Shown: piece after piece, positions 1 to 12,342 of the stretch | How the letters are laid out: every line of letters starts with the position of its first letter | Position numbering within the stretch: position 1 is the first letter of the stretch | Origin: Chaetomium olivaceum | Lineage: Eukaryota; Ascomycota; Sordariomycetes; Sordariales; Chaetomiaceae | NCBI GenBank assembly: GCA_039881045.1 | Contig: JAYWVB010000085.1 | Span: 1-64,000 of the forward strand | Direction: 5' to 3' | DNA: 64,000 bases | Notes under the pieces: model-generated | What the model saw: only the letters and a program-made list of their open reading frames with translations | What the model was told of the DNA's origin: nothing | Database searches by the model: none | Position numbers and translations under genes: made by a program

Positions 1-651
1 CGCTTTCACCTTCGCTTCCCCTCTTTACTCTCCCTCCTGTCTCTCTCGCTCTCCTTTTCTTACCCGTTGCCTTACTTACCTCCTCTCTTCTCGTCTTCCT
101 TCGCCCCTTCCCTCCCCTCTTTTCACCAACCCTACATCCAAAAAACTACCCCTTTTAACAACCTCTCTCGCCTCTCTCGCTCACTCTTACATCCAAAAAC
201 CAACCGTTATTAACGACCCTATGTGCTAAAAACTACCTGCTACCCGTTTTAATAACCTCCTCTCCCTCTTCGTCCTCCTTCTTTTCCTTTCTCCTTCTTT
301 TCGTTTCTCGTTTCTCTTCGACCACCCTAACTCCAAAAACAACTCCTTTTTACAACCCCCCCTTCTCATGATGGCTTTCGCGTCAACCTTCACCCACCCT
401 CGCCGACACACTCACCCTCGCCCTCACCCTTACTTTCACCCTCGCCCTCACTCCCTCCTTTACCCTCACCCGCTCCCCCTCCCTCTCCCTCACCCCACCC
501 TAAGTAACCGTCACACTTCCCTCAACCCTAACCCTCTCCCTCTCCCTCACCCTCACCCTCACCCTCTCCCTCACCCTCTCCCTCTCCTTAACCCTCTCCC
601 TCACCCTCACCCTCACCCTCCCCCACACCCTCTCCTTAACCCTCTCCCTCT

Positions 652-686
<35 letters not shown>

Positions 687-769
687 CTTAACCCTCTCTC
701 CCTCCTTAACCCTCTCCCTCACCCTCACCCTCACCCTCTCCCTCACCCTCTCCCTCTCCTTAACCCTCT

Positions 770-804
<35 letters not shown>

Positions 805-2500
805 TCCCTCACCCTCACCCTCTCACCCCTTCACCCTTACCATTCGCTCCCACCGTCACCCTCACCCTCTCACCCCCTCACCCTTACCATTCGCTCCCAC
901 CCTCACCCTCTCACCCCCTCACCCTCCATCTCTCTTTCCTTAACCCCGCTACCCCTCCTCTACCTTATACCTACCCCTCCATCTCTCCTTCTCCATTCCT
1001 CTCATCTTCTCTCTTACCCTACTTGTTCCTTTTTTTATCCTCCCAAAATCATTTCTTTACTTCATCTACCCGCAAATCCCTCTCACTCTTCTCTCTCTTC
1101 TCCTTTTCACCCCACCCCTTATCTCTACTCCAACTCTCTCCCTCCCTCCCTCTTTTCCCTCTTTTTTTCCTCCCTTCCCCACTTTACCTATCTCCTTCCT
1201 TACTTTACTGAATTCCCTCCTCCCTCTCTTCCAACCCTCTTTTCAACCTATTTCTATCTTCATTTCTTCTTTTCTCCCTCTCCACTTTTCCCTTTTCTTC
1301 TTCCTCTCCACCTTCATCCTCATCGTAAATCTCCCCCTTTTCATATCCCTTTCCCTTCTTTTTCCTAAATCCTTTCAACAACAACCCTCCCACCCTCTCT
1401 TTTCCATTTCCAACCCACCCACTCTTCTCCCCTACCTTCACACGAATCCTTACTCTCACCCTTACTTTCTTCATTTCCCTTCCAACTCTCCCTATCACTA
1501 CCACTCTCACAACCAAACCCTTACCTCTCCCTTTCACTTTTTACCTATACTCTTTCCAACACTCAACTCTTATCCTTACCCTTTTCCATTTCACCCTTTC
1601 CCTCCACCTTAACTCTTCCTTTTTTCTTTTCCTTGTCATTCCCACACTCACACTTACCCTCTTCCCAACCCATTTTATCTTTACCTTTACCATCACCTCT
1701 ACTCCCAACATCACCATCATCCTCTCCATCACCCAAACCCTCTCCCTCTCCCTCACTCCCCCCTTTCCCTCTACCTTTCCTGCTCCCTGTTAACTTCATT
1801 CACCCATATCCCCATTCTTCTTCCCCTATCTTCACCTCTTCTTTATCCTCTCTCCCAACCCCCCCTTTACTTCCCCTTTCCTTCTTTTTCCACTCCCTCA
1901 TTCACCTCTCTCTTCCTTCTTCCCCTTCCATCTTTTTTCCTCTCCTCACATTCTCCCTCCCTTTATTGTCTCCAAACCACTTCATCCTCCCCCTCACTCC
2001 TCCTCCTTTTCACATCCCCTTTCCTCCCCTTTCCACTACCTTCTCACCCACCACCCCTTTCACCACTCTCTCCCTTCTTCCTCCTCCATCTTTTCTCCTT
2101 TCCAACACTTCCACAATACTTCCTTTCCTCTTTCTCCTTCTCCCCCCCAAACCCTTTCACATCCATTCTTTCCCCTTTTCTCTTTCTTCTTCTACCAATC
2201 TCTTCACACTCTGCCTCTCCCTCTCCCTCTCCATCATCCTCCCCCCGACCCCTTTTCCTCTCCCTCTCCACACTCTCCTTCCCCATTATCTTCTCTCTCC
2301 TCCTCATCCTCTCCCTCACTCCCCCCAACCCCTCCCCCAACCCTCCATCCCATTCTATTTCTCTCCTCTTTTCTCTCTCCCCCTTTCTTTCCCCCTGTTC
2401 TCTCCCCCTTTTCTCTCCCTCTCGCCTCATCCCTTTCTTTCCCACCTGCCCTCCCTCTCTCTGAACCCCTTTCTCCCCCCAAACCCCTGAATCGTATACA
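1..2500. repeat. Pyrimidine-rich telomere-derived repeat tract
   Basis: The plus strand is almost pure C and T for about 2.5 kb. Between about 400 and 930 it is built from CCCTCA, CCCTCT and CCTTAACCC units, degenerate forms of the CCCTAA telomere strand; further right it decays into CT-rich sequence. The C-rich strand on the left side is the orientation expected for a left chromosome end. Open frames here encode only His-Pro, Leu-Pro or Arg-Val repeats and are not genes. No run of perfect CCCTAA is present, so the true telomere cap lies outside the window or is lost. Confidence 0.8.
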
Positions 2501-3420
2501 CTCCCATCCACAACCTCATCTTCTTTCCATCTTGCCTCATTGACTTCCATCGCCTTGTACAATCTATCTATTGATCTCTATACCTCCTTGTTCTCAATCC
2601 CCGTACTTGAACAATCCCCCTCGCTCCAACACCTTTAACCTCCATTACCGCTCCTGCCATTCCTAACCTGCCATTCCTATTGTACCGGTCTGCTTTCCTC
2701 CACTAACCTTAACATGTCACCTTGATCATTGTCTACATCCTGAACGTAACCCCCTTATCTCGCTAACGTCGACCCCTTGTCAACTACAGCCCTGACCATG
2801 ATCCGAACACTCGCCTTACTCTTTATTCGAACCCTGACCAACGTACCACGCAATTTCCTGTCAACCACCTCCGCTACTGTCTTCCAATACACCACTCCTA
2901 TCATCATTGCTTTCCCTGCTTGCCCATCTTACCCTGCTTGCTGTTGTTGTCCCGCTGAACCCCGACCCATCCAAATCTTGACCCCGACCATCTTCGGACA
3001 ACTGACTACGCCCCATCACCATTGCCAATTCTCCTTGATCTTTGCTTGAACCTGTCCCTAACCATTCCACGAACCTATCCAACCTATCCAACCTACCCCT
3101 AACCCTAACCATTCCATGAAAGTTCCCACCTCTCCTTTTGCTCATACTCGAACCTAACCTTGCCTATTCTACCGTCATGTCCTTGATCATTTGCCGAACC
3201 TGTCGCTGACCTGACCATTCCTGACCCTGTTTCCGACCATTGTCCGTGACCGACCGGTTTCCTCGACGCTTGCCATCGCTCTATCGGAAACTCTCCTGAT
3301 CCAATCACTCTACCTGACCATGCCTCCAACCTGACCCTAACTATTGCCATGATTCTGCCCATTATCACCCTGACCCTGATCATCCCCATTGCTCGGCCCA
3401 CTACCACCATCATTGAACAC
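2501..3420. repeat. Degenerate CCTGACCAT / CCCTAACC subtelomeric repeat zone
   Basis: G reappears and the sequence is made of imperfect short units such as CCTGACCAT, CGAACCTG and CCCTAACCATTCC, best seen at about 2795-2850, 3040-3120 and 3180-3420. It resembles a decayed minisatellite derived from telomere-like units. No convincing gene is present. The boundaries are approximate. Confidence 0.55.
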
Positions 3421-4025
3421 GGACCCTGAATATTGCCTAAATACTTGTTCTGACCATCGCTCCGATGCTATGCTGATCTCCTCATCGCTCAACCCATCGC
3501 CTTATCCGCAACCGCTATACCTCCCCGGCTACTATATCCACCTTACTATAATATACCCGACATAATAACATCTACGCCAACTTATCTACCAACTCCATCT
3601 ATCCTCCTAACGTAAATATTTTCCCGTATTCGTACCGCGCTAAACCGTCCCGTACTATATCGCATACCGCCTTATCTTTAATACCTTGCCCATCTTATAT
3701 GATTTAGATACTATATCTAATATTTCCGCTTTATCCTCCACTCCCGGAATAATCTTACCCGCCGTTCCTCCTACCTAACCCCCGTTCCCCTAACGTAACC
3801 CGCTATTCCCCTAACCTTACCGGCTGTTTACGGTCCAACCTTATCTGCCTAGAATAAGTACCTATATCCGTTAGCGCTAACGGTACGTTATGATATAATC
3901 GAATTTCCGAATCCGCGGACGGTATTACGTTTAGAATTACTTTACCATTATATATCCTCGGCTATACGTTCTCTCTGCTACTCTCCTCGACTATAAAAAC
4001 TATACCCATTTATACCTCTATACTA
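3421..4025. repeat. TA-rich, G-poor RIP-like stretch downstream of the helicase gene
   Basis: About 600 bp with many TA steps (ACTATATCC, CTATAATATACCC, TTAGATACTATATC), few TG or CA steps, and CpG still present. That dinucleotide pattern is expected where repeat-induced point mutation changed CpA to TpA. It lies between the repeat tract and the 3' end of the helicase gene and probably holds that gene's 3' flank. No gene seen. Confidence 0.5.
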
Positions 4026-7000
4026 CTAAATACAAACCCTCCGTACAATGAAATCCCATACCGCCAAAGCATTTGTCATCTCCTCCTCATACAACTGCCT
4101 CGAGCGGACAAGCCATGCCCGGTACCCTACTGTATCGCCTACATCAATTCCAAACTCATACTCCACCTTCTCCCGCAACGTCCCACTTACACCGACCATC
4201 ATTACGACCGGCATAATATGCTCGCGATACTTACATCGCCCCTCCTCCCGCGCCTCCATACACCAGCCGAACGGCAACCCACACGACCAACAACAGATAT
4301 ACTCGTTGAACCGGAGCTTTTTCCTCCACTCCTCCACTGCGCTTTTTCGAATATATCTACATACCGATCGCGCGTGCTGATACCGACTCCGTTGTCTCTC
4401 TTTTTTGCCGTGTATATGCCATTTTACCAAGCATACACTGCATCTGTCCGGACCGACCAGCTCGTCGAGCCATGCCTGCAAAGCGGTAATACCTAACCCT
4501 GACTCTCGTCGTTTCTCCTGTAACCGGCTCGTTAAACCAGTCGACCCAGCCGCTTCCGACTCCCCCGGTTGCGTAGCGTGACAGTTATCGCATAACTCGG
4601 CATCCGCCTCTCGGCACTCCTGCGCAGTCCCGTCCAGAAACTTCCCCAGTCCAATCCGCCGGCACCCTGTCTGTCGTATAAAGTCGTCCATTGCCGTCCG
4701 GTTCGCCCGTGAGATGTCGTCTTCAAACTCGTCCTCTCGAACCGGCCGCCCATCGGTAACGATCACCGATTCCACCACCTCGCCAGCCCGTCGCCCGCCA
4801 CGTCCCGTCTGCTGCACAAAGTCCACAAGCCCGTACGGCTCTTGCATGTGAATGATCGCCGTGATGCCGCCAATGTCGATCCCCGTCCCGAGCCCGCTCG
4901 TTGCTGTAATCCACCGAGCCCCGTCCCGACCCGCCATCCACGTCTTCAGTGCCGCCTGATTCGCGTCCTCCGACGCCTTGCTATGATAAACGCCGCAGTC
5001 TGCCGCTTCGCCCAGCTGCTCGCATGCTGCGATCGATCGGCAATAAACCACCCCCTTCTGCGTGCCCGTCATCGCCCTCTCCAGCTGCCGCATCTCCGCT
5101 ACCACCACGTCCTGCACGCTGCCCTCTCTCTTCCCAATAACCCGTACCCTGTACCGGATGTTATGCTTGACCGCCGAAGACCGGACGAGTACCGCGTCCT
5201 TGCATAACATCTTCTCCCGGTACCACGCTTCCATCGCTACCGGCAACGTCGCTGTCAGCATTACCATCGGGCAGCCGAATCGGTGTAAGTCCTTCAGCTT
5301 GCCCAACCACGCCCGATAACCAACGTCCGTAATGCTCGTATGACATTCGTCGAAGAAGAAGATCCGCCCCAGCCCCCCCGAGACCGGATGCTTTGCATAT
5401 ACGCCATAAACTCCGCGCAGATAGCTACATCGGCGCTGACGAGCACCAGCCTCGCATCACGCTGCCGTTCCGCCCGATCGTCGTGCTCGTCCGTCCGCCA
5501 CCATAAGCAGTCGATACCCATCTCGCGAGCACGAGCCTCCATATCCCGGAGCAAAGCCGCAAACGGCACGACCACGATACTGATCGAGCCGGTCTGCGAG
5601 CTCGACCTATACCGTATTAGACGTGCCAATCCAAGAAAATGTATCTGGCAGATACGACGAGATCGTCGAAAGTGATCACGTACCTATCAGACGCCTCTTT
5701 GCGTACCGCCGGTAGCATAAAGAATATGCTCTTACCACCGCCTGTCGGTAATACCGCGATAAGCAGCTCGCTGCGGACTCCGTTGTCCTGGAACCTCATG
5801 ATCCTCGCCATGATATCCCGCTGTTGCTCTGATTTCCACTGCGCGGCGGGTCCAAACAACCTCCGTAAACCCATATCGATATCGTCTTGTTGCTCCTGCC
5901 TCCCACCGCGTACCTTCTTTGACGGCGGTTCTCCTGTCGCCTCCGTCATACCACGCTTGCCTCCGACAAGACCCCCAGTACTGCCGTCGGAGCTACTGCC
6001 GGGTTTGCTACATAAAAAGCCGTGCCACAGCTCGCTGATGAGCTTATAGTTCATCAGCATCTCCGGCTGTAGTTGATCCGGATGTAGCACCGATAGCGCA
6101 TAGTGACTGGCCGCGATACGGCTGCCGTGCGTCGCCTGCAGATCCCAGATATAGTCAACTAGCGGCTGTTGCCGGAGCTCGCCCGTCCTCGGGTCAACCC
6201 ACTCCTCGCACTCGTTCCCGCCACTTATCGCGTCCATCTCCATCTGCCGAATCACTAGCCCCTTGATCTGCCGGCCTAGCTCGATTGCTACGTGCCGGTA
6301 GCTCGCCACCGTCAGCCGGACCCCAACGTGCGTGCTCGAGAGCATATCGAGCCGCCGGCTCAAGTCTTCCGTACTCCACAGCCCCTTCGATGCGTCTTTC
6401 CACAGCCACGGCCACAGCGTATCGGCCGGCCCCCGAATGCCCGACAGTCGGTGCAGCACCTGCTCGAACGGCACAAGCCACGCGATGTACGCTACCACGA
6501 CGCGGCTTATGTCGGCTGGTAGCCAACGTGCCACCCGTCGGCCCCTTCTTTGCTTGTCGTGATCCGTGATGAGTACCACGAGCCCGTCAAAGACGAATAC
6601 GTTACGGGGAAGATCTTCCGTATCGCAGTGCTTCAGCGTCGTCATCTCTGGCCCGCGCCCCGGCTGCCCACCCCAGATATGTACAGCGGTAAGCAACGTA
6701 CTCTTAAACCGCTTAAGACGCAGTATAAACTCCTCCGCCGCTTGTCGCCGGCACTCGTGCAAGATGCGCCCGCCCTCTGTCTCGACTGTCCGAAACAAGT
6801 CCGGACCGACAAGCTCGGCCATCCTACCCGCGCCCGGCTGTAGCCACTGATTCTTGCTGTTCGTAGCGAATGACCTTCCTGGACCCTCGTATACCAAGCT
6901 GTCGGCGATATCGTTCAGCACGATCGTAGATCGGACCCGAGCCCACGCCCCCGCCAGTAGCCCATCAAGCAATATCTCTGCCTCGTCCACAATAGCAGCA

Positions 7001-8711
7001 GCGGCACCTTGTAGATCGGAGATACGGATTCGCTCGCCCTCGAGATTCAGCGCCGTACCGCCCTGCTCCCACGCCAGCCGCGGCGTCCCGAGCTCGTGCC
7101 GGCGGAAGCCACGCCCGTATGCCATCCACTCGATGATCGTGCTGATTGGTGCGTATGCCCCGTCGCAGAGCCACTCGCGATGTTCCCGGGCGAAATTCTC
7201 CACCGCTTCCCGGTGACCTCCTCGTCCGTCTGATCGCCATCGTCGTTGCCGCCCTCCTCGCCTTCGCCGTCGTCCTCGCCTTCGCCGTCGTCCTCCCCTT
7301 CGCCGTCGTCCTCGCTATCGTCCTTATCCTCGTCCTCGCTTCCCTTACCCTCACCCTTACCCTCGCCCTCATCCTCGCCATCGTCCGCTAGCCTGTCATA
7401 CGGCGCGAACGAATTCTCCAGCACCAGCACACGGCTGCACCATAAAATCCCGGCCAAGTTGCGCGTAAATGAGTGCGCCGGCATCCATAGCGTGCTTCCT
7501 GGCCCGATGGCGAGAACGGACGTAAAGTGCAGTAGCGGATTGTCGTATACACGACGGTGAATCTTCTGCTCGAGCGAGCGAATACAGAACGAGAAGACCG
7601 CCCGGTCGAGCGTCGCCTCATCCGGATCCTGCTCTTCGGTTGCCGACGCTACCGTAGACCGCTCCGGGATACGTTTCTCGGCTACAGCGTCGAGCCGTCG
7701 TACCACAACACCCAGTTCTTGCCACTGCTGATCCGTAAAGCGTACCCGATGCATACGCCGTGCCTTCTGTCGTCCCAGTGCCCAAACACGCACGCAGTAG
7801 CACAAGTACCGCTGGAACTGGCTGCAATAGAACTGCCATGTCTTCTCCTTCTCCTTTACATCGAACGGCTGGCCGACCGGCTTTGTCGGATCCACACTCG
7901 CCAGCCACTTAAGCGACTGTGTCGGCACCCGATCGATCCTCTGTGCTGACCGTCGTAGCTCGCGCTCGAAGCTGTCGGTGAGTAGCCGCATCCGCTTATT
8001 GTCGTCCACCTTCGCACGGTTCCGCTCTTTACGCTCAGCCGCGGCGGTAAGCGGCAATAACCCTGCCTGCCGAAGCATCGCCCGTTTAACCTGCCGCAGA
8101 TGCTTTGTCCACCCCATATACGTAACCCATCGTGATATGCTCGTCGTCGTACCTGCTTCCTCGACCATCTTCCGCCGCTCCTCTGCCTCCTTTTTCAGCG
8201 TTTCCTCGCAAGCTTGGAAGCTGCTTGCTAACCCATCGAGAGCTAGTAACCCTTTGTCGTTCGGGCTCTCCCTCGTGCTCTCCTCATTGCCTCTCTGAAC
8301 AACCCAATACCGCGCATACTTCCGCCGCCCGAACGACTGCAATGACACCACGGTCCAGCCCGGCCCTCGACTGACGGTATGCGCTTCGGTTCGCTGATGA
8401 GCAACGACGTTGTCGCGGCTGATGGTGAGATAGCGACAGCTCGTACAGCTGTAGCCCTTGAGTCGCGGTAACCCATCGACGGCTACGCTACCATCCTGCG
8501 GTAGATTGACTGTTGCTGGATCGCTAAGATGCGGGATGGACGCTGAGAACGCTACTACCTGCTGCAGCTCCCTGCCCTTCATCTGATGTCGCTTGCGGAA
8601 GTGGGAGACGGCGCCGTCGCCGGGCTTGATGGCTGCCTTACACAGTAAGCAGAGCAGTATGTTGCATGGCTCGTATAGTCTAATGACCTCGTTAAGTTGG
8701 AAAGTCGCCAT
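4026..8711 (-). CDS. Subtelomeric zinc finger / tyrosine-recombinase-like / RecQ helicase protein (telomere-linked helicase class)
   Basis: The start is taken at ATG 8711 because zinc-finger-like motifs follow at once (CLLC with FRKRHQ, then CTSC with HQRTEAH). An acidic Glu/Asp/Gly tract (about 7230-7380) precedes a region with tyrosine-recombinase layout: Arg in GRGPE (about 6655), SYRH (about 6296), and THGS followed by HY (about 6100-6130). The RecQ-type helicase follows: Walker A TGGGKS (about 5733), DECH box (5340-5351), motif VI QQTGRGGR (about 4791-4813), then a Cys-rich tail. An intron at 5607-5683 (GTACGT, CTAAT, TAG) restores frame between the Walker motif and VVVPFAALL. Two one-base losses break the frame, in CCC at 7209-7211 and C7 at 5373-5379. 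The position next to telomeric repeats fits the TLH family, whose members are subtelomeric RecQ-like genes. The recombinase assignment is inference. Confidence 0.8.
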
Positions 8712-9740
8712 TACGATAGTTTGAGGAGGAGTCGTTGGAAAGTAAAAGCGATCTCTCCTTTCCGACGCGACGCGATTCTCAGTCACGACGCACTCCCCTG
8801 TCGTTGCGAAAAAGCAAAACCAGCAAGCCATAATCGGGTGGGTTGATAAAGTCCACATTACCAAAAAGACGATCAAATAGCAAGATCTCGGACCAGCTAG
8901 CCCAAGTCCTCGTTGATTATGGTAGACTGGCACCCATTTGGGCCAGCTAATCGAAGACCTTAAATAATGGAGCCGCCATCTTACACCTAGTCGGTCTCGA
9001 CCAAACCCACCCGGCGAGTGACCACCGCCAAGTATTTTGCTGAGAACCCTAACCCTTTTGCGGGGAATCATCTTGGTGCCAACCCTTACCCCAAATTTTG
9101 GGCCAACCCTAGATGGATGCACCCAATCACCAACGCTGTATGACGGAAACGCTGTTTGACGGAAATGGCCCGTGCCTGCGAGCGATTTGTATGGCCCCAC
9201 TCGGCTGTTTGAGTCAAACAGCGGGTACAATGGTGACTAGGTAGTTACCTACGTTGGTCTAACGTCAACAACTCGCCCACGCTTGCTCCCTTCTCTATTC
9301 CCAACCTCTTACACCATATAGCGACCTGCATCCGTCCTGAAACATCAAGCCACGGTGTGTATTAGACGCCCTTATTGACCGTAGTTATACGGAGCAACAA
9401 AGATAGGTAGTATGTGTTCCAGCGGAGCAAGCATAGTACCCGTGAGGAGATGTTGTCACGGGCACAGCCCGTTCCTTGTAGGGTTAGGGTTGCATGGACG
9501 GGCCAAGTAGGGGCCATATATCCGTGGCCTGAGCACAACCCCCCGTGGCATCTTATTTATGGGTTCACGCCTCGTGTCTGTAGGTTTGCTCGGAGCCCCG
9601 TCTGGTCCCGCCTCCCGATCCTTCCAGCTTGAGAACCGCGTGCCTCATGTCACGATCGAGCCCTTTCTTTTTCCGGCTCGATGCACAAATCGCCTCGCGT
9701 TGAGTCCCGGAAGAGTGATAGCCCCCCCCCCCCAAACCTT
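8712..9740. other. Upstream region of the helicase gene
   Basis: The helicase frame stays open upstream to about 9230, but its translation there has no domain character, so this is more likely promoter or leader. It contains a telomere-like AACCCTAACCCTTTTG at 9045-9060, a tandem CGCTGT(A/T)TGACGGAAA pair at about 9133-9163, a perfect 19-bp inverted repeat at 9204-9222, and a C12 run at 9722-9733 just before the hAT end. No independent gene seen. Confidence 0.45.
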
Positions 9741-12190
9741 CAGGGGTCTGCATCTATCTACCAAAATAGATTCGGAATCTACTAGTACTCGGCCGGCTGC
9801 CAAGCTTCTATCCATTCTACCAGACCCTCATCTAAGGTAGATTCAAAGTGGGTAGATTGCCAAGTGATTACTAATATTTCAGCACATACCCTTTCGAAGC
9901 CCGCCTCAAGCACGCCCCAGCCACCACCGCCCTGAGCGGTACATATTCCGGCTTTTCCGCCTGCTTTCTTTGCGCCACGCCGGCCGAGCCAGCTCACGTG
10001 ACTAGTCACATGTGCCCTGCCCGCATGCTTTGGCTCTGGCAACCCATGATGGAAGTTCCGGAGAAAAGAGGGCCATCATTGGATGGTTGATGTTCTGTTA
10101 TTGATGGGAAAGTAGCAGATAGCTCATAGTTCCGAGGAAGTCAACAAGTTGACAGCGAACCGGTTAAACGCTCCGTGTATGCTTTAGCAACAGCTCTACT
10201 GAGCATTGGAACATCCAACAAACAACGCCCAAACCATCAACACCTTGTGATCAAGGAGTATGCAAGAGAATGTAAAATATGATCCAACCGTGATTCCAGC
10301 CCGCGGCTCTAGAAGGTCTTCTGTCGGACGTTCTGGCCTCTACATCAGCCTCTCAGGTAGTACCGTAGCGCCACACCGAGATCTTGGCTAGAAGCGCTCT
10401 ACATCTAGGTCAAGTCATCGTTAGTTTATCAAGCGTAAAGACTCGCGCTGAGTATCTTTTCTGCCTCGTGGCCGTGTCCTGCGCGTGTCCTGCCGCTCAG
10501 CTAGTGGCGCGTGTTCGCAGGCAAAACAAGCCGATTTTTGACGCCTCGCCAGAGCACGGTGACTTAAGCACCTGAGATGATTCCACGTGGGGAAAATAGT
10601 CTCTAGATGAGATTAAGATGATTGATGTTTGTTTCAATTCGATCGGACCACTTTTGGTAGTGGGTTGTCTAGATGATGTATGTAATGGTCTACAATGATT
10701 AAAATCTTGATATAAACTTGTCCGTCTTCTGGTCTAAATTGACCTGAATCACTCGACGCGTCCCGGAGGAGATGATATTATACATCCTGCTAACATGAAT
10801 TTTGCTGAATTTAATGATACTATCAGCTTCACTGTATCCCGACTTGTTGAAGAGTTCTTGCCAAAAGATCAGTTGATAGATAATGGTTGCTTGGAAGGAC
10901 TGACAGGAGGTTTACCCCGCGATAGGCGGGGTAATCGATGCACAGCAAACTTTCGTTACAAAGCAACTCCGTCACTAACAATTTTGAAGTCGAGGTCCTG
11001 GGATCCTAACAAGACCATTGCAATTTATTGCTCAGCAACAAATCGTGTCACCGGCGTCGGTTTGCCTTCATTCAGTTTGCAAAATTCAGGCGAGTCGAGC
11101 GAGATACTTTTCCATGATAATAGCTACTGAATCGTAGTCCTGATATGATGAGACGTAATGGTACGCCTCCTGCCGGTTTTCGAGCCGCTAATGCTGGGTT
11201 TCAACTTGTACTACAGCGGTCTCTAGTAACAGTAATCTCCCAAGAATCCTACCGCTCATGGACGTTGACAGGGCTTTGTGAAGACGCGCTTGACCGCATT
11301 CTTACGAGCCTTTCAGCGTCAGCCAAGATCTACAATATAAAATTCCCTTTGCCCCCATCAATATGTCTTCTTCCTTATTCCTTCTCTCAACAGACAAGCG
11401 AGATCGCATCCAGTTCTTTCTCGACTCACTTGAGCCCACTCCACCGAACACGAGCATGACCCAGGACAGCCTGCGGTCATCCAGCCTCTCCGGGTCGCTG
11501 CTCTCCGATCCCATTGACCCCCCCTTGCGCGAGACCGGATGGGCATCACAAGGGGTTGGTTCTGGGAATACGGATTCAAAGTTCGCAGGAAAGAAGACAA
11601 CCCCAAGGTCATCCGTTGGCTTTGCAAGGCCTACTCCTGTGCGAAGAGACCACCGAGAAACACGTATACCCTCCTTGCCTCGAACCCCGAGAACATCTAC
11701 AGGCACCTTGCAAAGTAATGTAAAGATGGCCTTTGACGTGCTCAACGTCCCTCCTATGGCAGCTGAGTGTGAGAACATTCTCAGCTGCTGGCTGCATGGT
11801 CACGCCACGACGGACACGCCTCGGAACTGACGTGATCTCCGCCGCTCAAACGATCGGATCGTGAGTGGAGGCCGGATTGATGGATGGCTATGATGGAATC
11901 GCCCTCCGAGATGTAGGCATTGAGGCGCTTGAGGATGGAATATCCTGGCAAACTGAAGGTGAAATAGCATGAGGTGGCCACTCGTGGCTAGGTAAAGTAT
12001 GTTAGAAGTCATGGGTCCTGTTATCGGAACATCCCTACCCGCCCAAGCCTTGGCAATCTACCTAAATAGAATCTACAGTGATAGAATAGCTTCCTATTCT
12101 ATCAACTCTACCTCGGGTCGGCTGACTAATGTATCTATTCTATCTAATTTGGGGTCGCCGTGGGTAGAAGTGGATAGATGCAGAACCCTG
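9741..12190. mobile_element. hAT-type DNA transposon, degenerate
   Basis: The left end reads CAGGGGTCTGCATCTATCTA. The reverse complement of the right end reads CAGGGTTCTGCATCTATCCA. These are near-identical terminal inverted repeats starting with CAGGG, as hAT termini often do. Subterminal sequence is also inverted: GGTAGATTGCCAAG near 9852 and CTTGGCAATCTACC near 12046. Coding relics of a hAT transposase lie inside at 11363-11830. No perfect 8-bp target duplication is visible (AAACCTT left, AATTGGTT right). The interior from 9870 to 11360 shows no recognisable gene. Confidence 0.65.
11363..11830 (+). pseudogene. hAT transposase relic: BED zinc finger joined to hATC end
   Basis: The relic starts MSSSLFLLSTDKRDR. 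After a one-base frame change near 11534 it reads a BED-finger-like segment: WFWEYGF, then KVIRWLCK, then TLLASNPENIYRHLAK. This has the W, C, S and HL pattern of BED domains that begin hAT transposases. About 10 bases later another frame reads MAFDVLNVPPMAAECE, which matches the start of the hATC dimerisation domain at the opposite end of the protein. The catalytic core (some 500 residues in full-length hATs) is absent between them, so this is an internally deleted element. A similar core at a different site could still mobilise it. Confidence 0.6.
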
Positions 12191-12342
12191 AATTGGTTGC
12201 GGGGTGAGTTTGCATCTCGCATGGCTAAACAGTTCATGCACAGAGACAGGAGTTTTGGTGTTGTGATGCCCTGCGTCCAGTTTTGCAGATGCAGTCAAAC
12301 CCAGCACTTGATCAGTATTAGATATATAATATAATTATACAT

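Noticed and set aside
368..2562. Long frames rich in His-Pro, Leu-Pro, Arg-Val or Glu-Lys repeats on both strands
   Set aside because: They are read-through of simple pyrimidine-rich repeats without stops; no start context, domain or intron.
9045..9230. Longer N terminus of the helicase protein starting at 9230
   Set aside because: The added residues have no domain character and read across telomere-like and repeated DNA; ATG 8711 lies just before the zinc finger.
10795..11130. 111-residue plus-strand frame inside the hAT element
   Set aside because: No recognisable domain or splice structure; probably element debris.
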